Shown in pieces: positions 25,513 through 34,767 of a stretch of 64,000 bases of DNA (position 1 is the first letter of the stretch; each line of letters opens with the position of its first letter). A model generated the notes under the pieces. The model saw only the letters and a program-made list of their open reading frames with translations. It searched no databases and was not told the origin of the DNA. Location of the stretch: assembly GCF_000014145.1 (NCBI RefSeq), contig NC_008255.1, positions 4,170,001 to 4,234,000 of the forward strand, read 5' to 3'. A program made the position numbers and the translations under genes. The stretch is from Cytophaga hutchinsonii ATCC 33406. Its GTDB lineage: Bacteria > Bacteroidota > Bacteroidia > Cytophagales > Cytophagaceae.

Positions 25513-26382
25513 ATGCAACGGAGAAAATTCATTAAAAACGCCGCGCTTGCCGGTACCGCAATGATTGGTTTACATCAATTTGCCCGAGCCTGGGACAATG
25601 AGCCCAAGGTTAATGGGATTATGCCTGTATTGTTTGTTGGTCATGGAAGTCCAATGAATGCTATTGAACAGAATAAATTTAATGCAACCTGGAAAGAGTT
25701 AGCAGCTAAATTACCAACGCCCAAAGCGATCATGGTTGTTTCGGCACATTGGGAAACTGTAGGTACAAAAGTTACTGCCATGCCTAACCCGGCAACCATA
25801 CATGACTTCGGAGGCTTCCCCAGGGAATTGCATGAAGCAGAATATCCGGCACCCGGTTCCCCCGAGTTCGCGCGGATAACAAAAGAGTTACTGGCAAAAT
25901 GGGAAGTTCATGAAGATCAGGCCTGGGGTCTGGATCACGGTACATGGTCTGTATTGATGCCGATGTATCCGGAAGCAACTATTCCTGTTTATCAGATGAG
26001 CCTGGATGTGCGTAAAAAACCGGAAGAGCAGTTTGCCCTTGCACAGGATCTGTATGAACTTCGCAAGCGGGGTGTATTGATCATTGGCAGCGGAAACATC
26101 GTACACAACCTGCGCATGATGCAATGGAACGATACAGCGTATGACTGGGCAAGCGCCTTCAATGCAAATGTGAAAGACATTATTTCAGGAAGCGATTATT
26201 CAAAACTGATCCAATACCAATCGCTGGAAAATTATAAATATGCAATACCAACACCAGAGCATTATTTACCGTTGCTTTACACGCTGGCATTAAAGAAAAA
26301 CAACGACACCATTTCGTTTTTTAATGATGTTACAACGAACGGTTCAATTGCTATGACAGGGGTATTGATTCATTCCGTATAA
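25513..26382 (+). CDS. ygiD: DODA-type extradiol dioxygenase (YgiD-like) with Tat signal
   Basis: This 289-residue protein matches the 4,5-DOPA dioxygenase (LigB-superfamily, YgiD) group: VGHGSPMNAI (His44), VVSAHWE (His79), IHDFGGFPRELH (His97), HEDQAWGLDHGTWSVL and IGSGNIVHNLR (His198). Enzymes of this group use a metal bound by such histidines to open a catechol ring. Unlike E. coli YgiD, this one begins MQRRKFIKNAALAGTA, a twin-arginine (RRKFIK) export signal. It therefore should act in the periplasm after folding, using TatC from the same window. The symbol refers to the family; substrate is not established. Confidence 0.85.
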   Translation: MQRRKFIKNAALAGTAMIGLHQFARAWDNEPKVNGIMPVLFVGHGSPMNAIEQNKFNATWKELAAKLPTPKAIMVVSAHWETVGTKVTAMPNPATIHDFGGFPRELHEAEYPAPGSPEFARITKELLAKWEVHEDQAWGLDHGTWSVLMPMYPEATIPVYQMSLDVRKKPEEQFALAQDLYELRKRGVLIIGSGNIVHNLRMMQWNDTAYDWASAFNANVKDIISGSDYSKLIQYQSLENYKYAIPTPEHYLPLLYTLALKKNNDTISFFNDVTTNGSIAMTGVLIHSV

Positions 26383-26387
26383 GGTCA

Positions 26388-26460
26388 ACGCTCTGACAGG
26401 AAAAAAACGTCAGACTGTACTATCTGAACAGGTGCTCTGCGGTTTTTTCCGTCAGAGCGT
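26388..26460. terminator. Long hairpin between convergent genes
   Basis: Ten-base perfect arms (ACGCTCTGAC and GTCAGAGCGT) are extended by imperfect GGAAAAAA/TTTTTTCC pairs. The hairpin lies between the stops at 26382 and 26474 and probably serves both genes. Confidence 0.6.
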
Positions 26461-26473
26461 CTGCTGTTTCAGG

Positions 26474-27262
26474 TCAGTATTTACCGATCGAACAGTGTTT
26501 AATAAAGTTTTTTATAACGTCGAGCGTTTTTTCTTTTTGTTCAAACATACCCATGTGTCCGCAATTTTCAATCTCAGCACATTGAATGTGCCCTGAAAGC
26601 GAGGCTTGCTCTTTTAATTTATCGATCGGAATGGTTGCATCATTTTTTCCTCCAATCAATAAAACAGGTACAGATAAAGAAGCTAATACGGCAGTACGAT
26701 CCGGGCGATCTCTCATAGCAAGGGTTGTAGCAATGATGCCATGCCCGGAAGATTGCTTCGCTATCCGTTTTAGCATGGCTATTTCTTCTTTCATTGCCAA
26801 ACGGTTTTGCAATAAAAATAACGGCTCTATAAACGATTGGGTAAACAGGTCGGCATTGTATTTTTGAATGAAGGCAATAGTCTTATCACGGTTCGATTTG
26901 CGTTCTTCAGAATCAGCATAAGCTGTAGAATGAAACAGACAGAGGCCGCTGAGCGTCGCTGCGTATTTTTCTGCATAGGCCAAACCAACATACCCGCCCA
27001 GTGAATGACCGATGTAGGTAAAAGATGCAATATTTAATTGAAGCAGCAATCGACGCACTTCTTCGGCAAACCATTCCATACTCACAGATTCTTTGTCGAG
27101 CAGTGATTCTCCAAAGCCAGGCAAATCAAGGCATATCACACGATTGGAAACAGTTAAGGATTCTATAAAATCATTCCACATTTCTTTGCTTTCACAAAAC
27201 CCATGAACAAAAACCAGTGCAGCTCCGTTTCCTTTATCTGTGAATGTAATGGCTTTACTCAT
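26474..27262 (-). CDS. Alpha/beta hydrolase
   Basis: This 262-residue cytoplasmic protein has the alpha/beta hydrolase fold. The oxyanion HGF motif is at 20-22, the nucleophile Ser87 sits in GHSLGG, the acid is in GGKNDATIPID (about 220) and the catalytic His in ENCGHMGMFEQ. A cap region lies at about 115-200. The sequence fits the broad esterase/epoxide hydrolase/MhpC-like group, and the substrate cannot be named. It lies downstream of dxs, separated by a terminator, so it is probably a separate transcript. Confidence 0.85.
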   Translation of the reverse strand: MSKAITFTDKGNGAALVFVHGFCESKEMWNDFIESLTVSNRVICLDLPGFGESLLDKESVSMEWFAEEVRRLLLQLNIASFTYIGHSLGGYVGLAYAEKYAATLSGLCLFHSTAYADSEERKSNRDKTIAFIQKYNADLFTQSFIEPLFLLQNRLAMKEEIAMLKRIAKQSSGHGIIATTLAMRDRPDRTAVLASLSVPVLLIGGKNDATIPIDKLKEQASLSGHIQCAEIENCGHMGMFEQKEKTLDVIKNFIKHCSIGKY

Positions 27263-27312
27263 ACTAGTAGGTGCCAGGCAGAAACGAATCTGCCTAAAGC
27301 GATTAATCAGGT

Positions 27313-27344
27313 AATAAAAAAGCCGGGGAATAGACCACCGGCTT
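27313..27344 (-). terminator. Terminator after dxs
   Basis: On the minus strand AAGCCGG and CCGGCTT arms flank an 11-12 base loop and are followed by TTTTTTATT. It lies 25-56 bases after the dxs stop at 27369. Confidence 0.8.
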
Positions 27345-27368
27345 GTTATGTATATGTTTTGAAAAGAA

Positions 27369-29279
27369 TTATTTTAATACAACACCGGAAAGGTTACGAA
27401 CGGTTCTGGCAATGCTTTGCGGGTCGAAGCCGCATTCTTTGTGCAGTTCAGCCTGCTCACCATGTTCAACAATACGGTCGGGAATACCCAGCCGGATTAC
27501 TTGCGCCGCATAGTTGTTATCTGCCATAAATTCCAATACGGCCGAACCAAAGCCACCCATTAAGCAGCCATCTTCCACCGTAATTATTTTTTTAAATTTC
27601 TTAAACACCAGGTGAAGCATTTCTTCATCAATTGGTTTAACAAAACGCATATCAAAATGGGCAGGAGATAATTCTTCTTCGCGCAGTAATGCTTTTGCTT
27701 CAATAACATAATTACCGATATGGCCTATGCTGAGGATGGCAACATCATCTCCGTCACTTACTTTTCTGCCCTTGCCAATCGTAATTTCTTCAAAAGGTGT
27801 TTTCCAGTTGGGCATTACACCCTGGCCGCGTGGGTAACGGATAGAGAAAGGCCCTTTATTTTTTTGCAGTTGAGCTGTATACATTAAGTTCCGCAGTTCC
27901 TGTTCATTCATCGGAGCAGAAACCACTAAGTTTGGTATGCAGCGGAAAAAAGCAAGATCATAGGCGCCGTGGTGTGTTGGTCCGTCGACACCGGCAAAGC
28001 CCGCACGATCCAGGCAGAAAATAACATGCAAATTCTGAATACACACATCATGGATTACCTGATCGTATGCGCGCTGCATGAATGTTGAATAAATATTACA
28101 GAAAGGAATTAATCCCTGTGTGGCTAAACCGGCAGAAAAAGTAACGGCATGCTGTTCGGCAATGCCTACATCAAATGCCCGGTCGGGCATTTTTTCCATC
28201 ATTAAATTCAGCGAACATCCTGAAGGCATGGCAGGCGTAATACCCATGATCTTATCATTCTTTTCCGCCAGTTCAATAATGGTATTTCCAAAAACATCCT
28301 GGTATTTAGGAGCCTGAGGTGTATCGTAGGTCTTAACGTGAATTTGTCCCGTTACTTTATCAAATTTTCCCGGCGCGTGCCATTTAACCTGATCTTTTTC
28401 GGCAAGCGCATACCCCTTGCCTTTAACGGTCAGGGTGTGTAAGATCTTTGGTCCGGGAATATCTTTTAAATCATTCAGCACCTGTACCAGGTGGTTCAGG
28501 TCATGGCCATCTACCGGACCGAAATAACGTATATGCAGCGATTCAAATAAGTTGCTTTGCTTAAGCAACGATGCTTTTAACCCGCTTTCAACTTTAGAAG
28601 CTATTGCCTGCGCATTGGGTCCGAACTTACTTATTTTTCCAAGCATGTTCCATACTTCATCCCGCACACGGTTGTACGTGCGGGAAGTTGTGATGTCAAC
28701 CAGATAATCTTTCAGCGCACCCACATTCGGATCAATTGCCATGCAATTGTCGTTAAGCACGATCAGCAAATTTGAATTGGTAACACCGGCATGATTCATC
28801 GCTTCAAAAGCCATTCCGCCTGTTAATGCACCGTCACCGATTACGGCAATGTGCTGGCGGTTGTCTTTTTGATACTGACTGGCTACAGCCATACCCAGTG
28901 CTGCCGATATAGAGGTTGAAGAGTGTCCGACACCAAACGTATCATATGGGCTTTCGGAACGTTTCGGAAAACCCGAAAGTCCGTTATAGGTTCGGTTTGT
29001 ATGGAAATTTTCCATACGGCCGGTTAATATTTTATGCCCGTATGCCTGGTGGCCAACATCCCACACAAGCTGATCTACAGGTGTATTAAATACATAATGT
29101 AAGGCAACGGTCAGTTCAACCACACCTAGGCTCGCGGCAAAATGCCCGCCATATACTGAGACATTGTCTACAATAAATTGACGTAACTCTTCACTTACCT
29201 GAATGAGTTGAGTTTCATCGAGTTTTCTCAGCTCTTCGGGGGAATGAATCGTACGTAATAGTTCTCCAGGTTGAATCAC
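27369..29279 (-). CDS. dxs: 1-deoxy-D-xylulose-5-phosphate synthase
   Basis: Dxs condenses pyruvate and glyceraldehyde 3-phosphate, the first step of the MEP isoprenoid pathway, and needs thiamine diphosphate. The 636-residue product has the ThDP-binding motif GDGALTGGMAFEAMNHAG followed by NDN, the TLTVKGKGYALAE segment, the Pyr domain EQHAVTFSAGLATQG and DRAGFAGVDGPTHHGAYD. Length is standard. It is divergent from scpA, and the promoters of both lie in the 300-bp gap. A terminator follows at 27313-27344. Confidence 0.97.
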   Translation of the reverse strand: MIQPGELLRTIHSPEELRKLDETQLIQVSEELRQFIVDNVSVYGGHFAASLGVVELTVALHYVFNTPVDQLVWDVGHQAYGHKILTGRMENFHTNRTYNGLSGFPKRSESPYDTFGVGHSSTSISAALGMAVASQYQKDNRQHIAVIGDGALTGGMAFEAMNHAGVTNSNLLIVLNDNCMAIDPNVGALKDYLVDITTSRTYNRVRDEVWNMLGKISKFGPNAQAIASKVESGLKASLLKQSNLFESLHIRYFGPVDGHDLNHLVQVLNDLKDIPGPKILHTLTVKGKGYALAEKDQVKWHAPGKFDKVTGQIHVKTYDTPQAPKYQDVFGNTIIELAEKNDKIMGITPAMPSGCSLNLMMEKMPDRAFDVGIAEQHAVTFSAGLATQGLIPFCNIYSTFMQRAYDQVIHDVCIQNLHVIFCLDRAGFAGVDGPTHHGAYDLAFFRCIPNLVVSAPMNEQELRNLMYTAQLQKNKGPFSIRYPRGQGVMPNWKTPFEEITIGKGRKVSDGDDVAILSIGHIGNYVIEAKALLREEELSPAHFDMRFVKPIDEEMLHLVFKKFKKIITVEDGCLMGGFGSAVLEFMADNNYAAQVIRLGIPDRIVEHGEQAELHKECGFDPQSIARTVRNLSGVVLK

Positions 29280-29308
29280 AGGTAGCCTTTTCTTATTTTA
29301 TATCAAAA

Positions 29309-29336
29309 CAAAGATAAACAATATTTGTTTAACCAA
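29309..29336 (-). promoter_or_regulatory. Putative dxs promoter
   Basis: On the minus strand TTG (29334-29336) is followed after 17 bases by TATCTTTG (29309-29316), an exact -7 match. Spacing is slightly short. Confidence 0.45.
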
Positions 29337-29504
29337 TAGCAAACAAACAGGGTTGATTGCCTCTCTTAACGAAGAGGATACATGTTTTTGGTATTCTTGT
29401 AGGAAAACAATTTTCTGCCTGAAAAGGTTTATGCACATACTATCAACATTAATTAACGCAATTATCAACGCATAACGTGCAAAAGATGCTGATATTCAAT
29501 ATAG

Positions 29505-29532
29505 TTGTTCCCTTTATGAATAGGTATATTTG
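29505..29532 (+). promoter_or_regulatory. Putative scpA promoter
   Basis: TTG (29505-29507) precedes TATATTTG (29525-29532) by 17 bases. The -7 box is an exact TAnnTTTG match, and the ATG follows 48 bases later. Confidence 0.45.
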
Positions 29533-29579
29533 AAGTAGAAATTGATTGAATTATACAGGCCACCTCATCCAAAGAAGCA

Positions 29580-30368
29580 ATGTCGAAAGAAGCGAGTTTT
29601 GAAATACAGTTACCTCTGTTTGCTGGTCCCTTTGACCTGCTCTTGTTCTTTATTGAACGGGATGAACTGGATATTTATGACATTCCGATTTCTAAGATCA
29701 CCAACGACTTTTTAGAATACATTCATCGTCTGGAAAAGATGAATGTTGATATTGCCAGCGAATTCATACTGGTTGCGGCTACACTGATGCGTATTAAAGC
29801 AAAAACGTTGTTGCCCAGACCGGATATTGATCCGCAGGGCAATGAAATAGATCCAAGAGAAGAGTTGGTATCGCACTTGCTGGAATACAAGAAATATAAG
29901 TCGGTTATTGCAGAATTTTCTGAACTGGAAGAAACTTCGCTGAAGCGTGAAAAACGTGGAAATATAGCCAAAGAGTTAAAGCTATTGTCTGAAGTAAGCA
30001 ACGTTGAGACAGAACTGCAGGATATAGATTTATATAAATTATTAAAAGTGTTTGAAAAGGTCATTGTCCGCTGGAAAGAAGAAAAGACAAAACCTGTGCA
30101 CCATGTTGTTCAATACCCTTATTCTATTGAATTACAAAAGGAATACATCATCAACAAAGTGAGCCGCGGCCAACGTATATCATTCACGGAAATAATCAAC
30201 GACATTCCGGTGAAAATGGCTGTGATCTATAACTTCCTTTCCATATTGGAATTACTCGCATTGCAAAAAATTCAGCTTCATTTGGGAGAAGGCTTTAATA
30301 ACTTCTGGATTGCACAATACGACGGAGAGCACGCTGCGGTGAACGAATACGCAAACGACATAGAATAG
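29580..30368 (+). CDS. scpA: Segregation and condensation protein A
   Basis: ScpA is the kleisin that bridges SMC heads and, with ScpB, forms the chromosome-condensing complex. The 262-residue protein opens with the diagnostic FEIQLPLFAGPFDLLLFFIE and DIYDIPISKITNDFLEY. The MRIKAKTLLPRP segment follows at about 77-88, and a C-terminal winged helix around ISFTEIINDIPVKMAVIYNF closes the protein. Length is normal. No scpB or smc gene is in the window. It is a single gene followed by a hairpin. Confidence 0.93.
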   Translation: MSKEASFEIQLPLFAGPFDLLLFFIERDELDIYDIPISKITNDFLEYIHRLEKMNVDIASEFILVAATLMRIKAKTLLPRPDIDPQGNEIDPREELVSHLLEYKKYKSVIAEFSELEETSLKREKRGNIAKELKLLSEVSNVETELQDIDLYKLLKVFEKVIVRWKEEKTKPVHHVVQYPYSIELQKEYIINKVSRGQRISFTEIINDIPVKMAVIYNFLSILELLALQKIQLHLGEGFNNFWIAQYDGEHAAVNEYANDIE

Positions 30369-30377
30369 TTGTAAAAA

Positions 30378-30429
30378 ATAATTGGTATTAGGTGAAAAAT
30401 TTTTAATTATTTTATCTAATACCAATTAT
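30378..30429 (+). terminator. Hairpin after scpA
   Basis: Arms ATAATTGGTATTAG and CTAATACCAATTAT (14 bases each) are extended by AAAA/TTTT pairs. It begins 9 bases after the scpA stop. No long T run follows, so termination strength is uncertain. Confidence 0.6.
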
Positions 30430-30508
30430 ACTGGAATTCAATAATATTTTTATTATACTTGTTTTGTCGTTACCCTTATCTGTTTTACCCCATTACTTTT
30501 TACAAAAA

Positions 30509-32443
30509 ATGAAATTTAGTAAATCTATTCTGTCTGCACTGCTGCTGTGTAGTGTACATGTTCTTATTGCTCAAGTCAACACTCCTGAATCCATTAAGTT
30601 AGCAACGGATATCAGCAAAATTTATCCGGATGCAAATGTCTACATACAAGACAATGCAACAAAAGTCAGCTATACAGTCATTGACGGAAAATCCAAAGGT
30701 GCGCAGCTTAAAATCGGAACAGAAAACAATGCGGAATACCTTTCTTTAAAAGACAATACAGGTATCGGAGTAGATGAATCATACAATAGTTTTTCAACCA
30801 TTGACAAAATGCTTTCTTACAGCAAGTCAGGTTCAAAATATGTATTGAATTATAATATGGCAATTGATAAGGCCGTAGAGTCGGGTGGTATTTTCCATTC
30901 AGATGCGCGCTACAAATATTTTGAACTGGACTTCAGCAATAAAGGGTCGTATAAGAAAACGGAAATTGTTAAAAGTTATAACGACTATAAATTTATTGAT
31001 GCGCTGTATTTCCACACCAGTCATCCGCAAAAGAAACATGTAATATCCATTCAGACACCCTCTAATGTTGACATAGAACTGGTTGAATTTAATTTTGAAG
31101 CGTACAGGATCACAAAAAAAACAGACACCGATCCTAAAACACAAATTAAAACAATCAGTTACGAACTAAATGATATCAAAGCTTACCAGCGTGAGAGAGG
31201 TTCAACAGGAAGCGATATGAATCTGCCGCATGTTGTTATGGTAGTGAAATCGTATTCTTTTAAAGGCACAAAAACTACCTGCTTTGAAAGCTACAACGAT
31301 TTCTACAAATTTTTACATAAGCTGAACAGCGAAGTAGAACCGTATGAGGAAATGGTAAAGGATTATGCAGATAGAATTGTAAAAGGAAAAACAACCGATG
31401 AAGAAAAAGTCAAAGCTTTATACTATTGGGTACAGGACAATATACGCTACATCGCCTTTGAATATGGGATCGCAGGCTTTAAGCCAATGTCAACAAAAGA
31501 AGTTCTGGATAAAAAATACGGAGACTGTAAAGCTGTGGCAAATCTGTTAGCTACCATGCTGCGTTCGCAGGGTTATACAGCAAAATTTGTGTGGATCCAT
31601 ACCAATCATTCCAAATACACGTGTACGTTACCTTATTTAGGCATCTTTAACCATGCAATTTGTGTATTATACATGAACAACAAAACATACTTTTTAGATT
31701 GTACAGAAAGTTATGCAGCGTTTGGCGAAAACGCATACAGAATTCAAGGACGTCCGGTAATGGTTGAAGACGGAGATGTATATAAAATCGAAACAATACC
31801 GTTTGAAGATATTAACAGTTCAAAGTATGATGAAAAAGTTTCGATAAAAATTGTAAACGATAAATTAGCAGGTGAAGCAGAAACCACGGCAAAAGGAGAT
31901 TTAAAGAATTATTATATCCGTCAATACCACTTTGCTAAATCAGAAAACAAACCGGATTATTTTAAACAGTATTATACAAAAGCCAACAGCAACATTTCTG
32001 TTTCAACGGTTACAACATCTGATTTATTTAACAGAGAAATTCCGTTTTATTCCAAATATGCATTTGAGTTAAGCAACCAGGTATTTAAAGATGAAAATGA
32101 ATTGTTTGTAAATTTAGAATTTGACAATTCATTTGGCAGAAATTCTAAAGATACATCCAGGCTGACAGACTACACCTTTGACATGATCATCAACTATGAT
32201 ATTACGGTTAGCCTTACCGTACCTGCAGGATATAAAGTAAGCGAGCTTCCTCCGCCATTCAAAATAAATAATGAGTACTGCAAAATAAACCTGGAATACA
32301 CCGTTGCAGGAACAAAAGTAGTATACAAAAAATCATTTGTTTTTCCGTCGGGAGTTATTCCAAAAGATAAGGCTGCAGAATGGGTGAAGATCCAAAAGGA
32401 TTTAAAAAAATATTATACCAATCAAATAACACTTATTAAGTAA
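30509..32443 (+). CDS. DUF3857 and transglutaminase-like protein, exported
   Basis: This 644-residue protein starts with a signal peptide (MKFSKSILSALLLCSVHVLI). The central region holds a transglutaminase-like domain with all three catalytic residues: Cys340 in KYGDCKAV, His in IFNHAICVLY and Asp in YFLDCTES. The preceding YYWVQDNIRYIAFE is typical of DUF3857-associated transglutaminases. The first 300 residues and the C-terminal 200 are beta-rich. I chose the ATG at 30509 over an upstream TTG at 30464. The next gene encodes a paralogue after 23 bases, so they are one operon. Its substrate is unknown. Confidence 0.85.
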   Translation: MKFSKSILSALLLCSVHVLIAQVNTPESIKLATDISKIYPDANVYIQDNATKVSYTVIDGKSKGAQLKIGTENNAEYLSLKDNTGIGVDESYNSFSTIDKMLSYSKSGSKYVLNYNMAIDKAVESGGIFHSDARYKYFELDFSNKGSYKKTEIVKSYNDYKFIDALYFHTSHPQKKHVISIQTPSNVDIELVEFNFEAYRITKKTDTDPKTQIKTISYELNDIKAYQRERGSTGSDMNLPHVVMVVKSYSFKGTKTTCFESYNDFYKFLHKLNSEVEPYEEMVKDYADRIVKGKTTDEEKVKALYYWVQDNIRYIAFEYGIAGFKPMSTKEVLDKKYGDCKAVANLLATMLRSQGYTAKFVWIHTNHSKYTCTLPYLGIFNHAICVLYMNNKTYFLDCTESYAAFGENAYRIQGRPVMVEDGDVYKIETIPFEDINSSKYDEKVSIKIVNDKLAGEAETTAKGDLKNYYIRQYHFAKSENKPDYFKQYYTKANSNISVSTVTTSDLFNREIPFYSKYAFELSNQVFKDENELFVNLEFDNSFGRNSKDTSRLTDYTFDMIINYDITVSLTVPAGYKVSELPPPFKINNEYCKINLEYTVAGTKVVYKKSFVFPSGVIPKDKAAEWVKIQKDLKKYYTNQITLIK

Positions 32444-32466
32444 CGATCACTTTTTCTACATATACT

Positions 32467-34635
32467 ATGCGTTCTATTTTAATATCAATTGCTTTACTCG
32501 CGAGCCATATTACAATGGCACAGGTTCGTACAACTGTTACTGTCCGCAATGCAAAGGAGCTTGAACAGCTCTCTCAACGGTTTGACACGGAAGCGGCAAA
32601 AATAAAAGAAGTGCCTAAAAAATATGAAAATGAATCGGTTGTAGTTTTATTTCACTCCGCCAACTTTTTTATAGAAAGAGGAGAAGTTATTTATTTTGTT
32701 GAACGTGTTAAAACGCGCGTATACCTGAAGGATAAAGCTGCAGTAGAAAAATATTCTACCTATTATACGTCTGGTTATGGAGACAACAATTCTTCGGAAG
32801 TAACGATTATAAAACCAGACGGCACATCAAGTACACTGGAGTTAAAAGATGGGATTAAGGAAACCAATTCAGCTTCTATTCCTATTCATTACAGATCCAG
32901 CGTAACGCTAAACCAAACGTATTACAAATTTGCGCTGCCCGATCTGGAGCCTGGAGATATTATTGATTATACTCAGGTATCAAAAAATCCTATGGGAATA
33001 CTAACAGGAAACATTCCATTTTCACGTATTTACCTGGCATCAGACTTTCCAGTAGTGAGAACATTTATTACAATAGAAGTGCCAACAAAAGATGCGTACA
33101 TGTATCTTGAATCGTTGAATGGTGCACCGCTGCTAAACAGAAAAGGTGGAGATAATGGCTTGATCACGTTTTCTTTGCAGGATTCGCTGCGAGATAAAAT
33201 TTTAAACGACTGGAAATTGCCGCGTGAAAAATACGTTCCGCACATTAAGTTTATTCTTACAAGATATACAGGAGCAGATAATAACCAGGTGATTCCGGTA
33301 AGAACAGCGGATAGCCGCATTCATGGCAAATTGACAAACGATGAATTTGTGCGTGCTGCGAATCTTGTAAAAAACGTGGAAGGATTTGGAGCAGCAGCTG
33401 CCAAAATAGTTATATCCGAAGTAATTGCCGCTAACCCGGAAGCTAAAACCGACGTGAATAAATTAATGGAGTTGTCGTGGTATTATATCCGCCGGAAAGT
33501 AATTACAGAAGAACCGATTTATTATTCAGAAATGTATGTTCCAAGAGGACAATATGATTTGTATATCGCAAGTATTTTTATGCAGATCCTTACAAAGAAA
33601 AAAGAATCATTCGATTTTGTTTTAACAACAGGAAATAAAAATGCAGGCATTAAAAATGTGATAAGCCCGATGGAGATCAGCTGGGGCATACGCTGGAAAG
33701 GAAAATACCTGATGTATCCATCGTATTACATGCAGTTTGGCGAATTACAGAATGTGTATCAGGGAGGTGAAGCCATGATCGTTAAAAACTATAATTTAAA
33801 ACTTAAAACATTTTCATTTAACACTGAAGTATTGCCTAAACTTGATTATAAGGATAATCAGCTGATAGAAAAATACAACATATCAATTACGGAAGATTTT
33901 GATAAAATTGCCTGCACACGAACAATGACTGCAAAAAAAGGTTTTACCGGAACCTTCATTCAGGATTACTACATGCGCGATTTTAATGATGATCAGCTTA
34001 AATATATTAAGAAATACAAAGCAACAGATTCGACCACACTATACAAAGGATTAAAGGCTTCTGTGGCAGAAGAATTAAAAAGAAAACATAAAGAAGAGCA
34101 GGTGCAATACTTCAAAAATATTCGTGATGCACACATTGAATTGGTGAAAGATGAATATTATATGATGGATGAATATAAGTCATATAAGGTAAGCGGTTAT
34201 GCAATGACACCAAATTCTCCGGAATTTTTAATTGAAGAATCGTTTACTTTGAATGATTTGGTTAAAAAGGCAGGTAATGGATATATGGTCCGTATAGGCG
34301 CACTGCTGGGCGACTACGATAAAGTAGAAGAAGATTTTAGAAAACGCAATTACAGCGGCGCGCTGGATCTGCCTTCAACAAAAACGGCAACAATTACTTT
34401 CCAGATTCCGGATGGCTACAAAGTTTCTTCTCTTGATAAAGCAAACAGATCTTTTTCTAACGGATTTATGGATATGGAATCATCGCTGACAGTTGTAGAT
34501 AATACTGTGGTTCTAACCGTTACACGCAATATCAAGAAAACTGATTTCACGGTGGAAGAGTTTGCAACGATGGTAAAATATTATGATGAGATGTATGAAC
34601 TTACCCAAAGCCAAATAGTATTAAAGAAAAAATAA
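32467..34635 (+). CDS. DUF3857 paralogue with degenerate transglutaminase domain, exported
   Basis: This 722-residue protein has a signal peptide (MRSILISIALLASHITMAQ) and an N-terminal DUF3857-like domain (SANFFIERGEVIYFVERV, then LKDKAAVEKYSTYYTSGYGD and EVTIIKPDGTSSTLEL). The region where the upstream neighbour has its catalytic GDC segment reads VPRGQYDLYIASIFMQILTK here: the structural helix is kept but the Cys is absent, and no equivalent NHA or LDC motif follows. It is therefore probably non-catalytic and may pair with the neighbour. It sits 23 bases after that gene, and a terminator follows at 34653-34703. Confidence 0.8.
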   Translation: MRSILISIALLASHITMAQVRTTVTVRNAKELEQLSQRFDTEAAKIKEVPKKYENESVVVLFHSANFFIERGEVIYFVERVKTRVYLKDKAAVEKYSTYYTSGYGDNNSSEVTIIKPDGTSSTLELKDGIKETNSASIPIHYRSSVTLNQTYYKFALPDLEPGDIIDYTQVSKNPMGILTGNIPFSRIYLASDFPVVRTFITIEVPTKDAYMYLESLNGAPLLNRKGGDNGLITFSLQDSLRDKILNDWKLPREKYVPHIKFILTRYTGADNNQVIPVRTADSRIHGKLTNDEFVRAANLVKNVEGFGAAAAKIVISEVIAANPEAKTDVNKLMELSWYYIRRKVITEEPIYYSEMYVPRGQYDLYIASIFMQILTKKKESFDFVLTTGNKNAGIKNVISPMEISWGIRWKGKYLMYPSYYMQFGELQNVYQGGEAMIVKNYNLKLKTFSFNTEVLPKLDYKDNQLIEKYNISITEDFDKIACTRTMTAKKGFTGTFIQDYYMRDFNDDQLKYIKKYKATDSTTLYKGLKASVAEELKRKHKEEQVQYFKNIRDAHIELVKDEYYMMDEYKSYKVSGYAMTPNSPEFLIEESFTLNDLVKKAGNGYMVRIGALLGDYDKVEEDFRKRNYSGALDLPSTKTATITFQIPDGYKVSSLDKANRSFSNGFMDMESSLTVVDNTVVLTVTRNIKKTDFTVEEFATMVKYYDEMYELTQSQIVLKKK

Positions 34636-34652
34636 GCAACAGAATTTTAACC

Positions 34653-34703
34653 AATAAGCCTTCGCCAGCCTCGTAACAGGATTCGGCGAAGGCTTATTTT
34701 TTT
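34653..34703 (+). terminator. Rho-independent terminator
   Basis: Arms AATAAGCCTTCGCC and GGCGAAGGCTTATT (14 bases, perfect) enclose a 17-base loop and are followed by a T run. It ends the DUF3857 pair. Confidence 0.92.
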
Positions 34704-34767
34704 ATGCTTATAAATAAATACGATTTGCTTTCTCCTAACGTTTAAGAAACATAAAAGAAGCTATCTT

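Larger units (their letters stand above)
29280..29579. other. Divergent dxs/scpA control region
   Basis: This 300-bp gap holds the putative promoters for dxs (29309-29336) and scpA (29505-29532). A small hairpin CCTCT/AGAGG lies near 29360-29377. No RNA gene or further ORF was seen. Confidence 0.5.
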
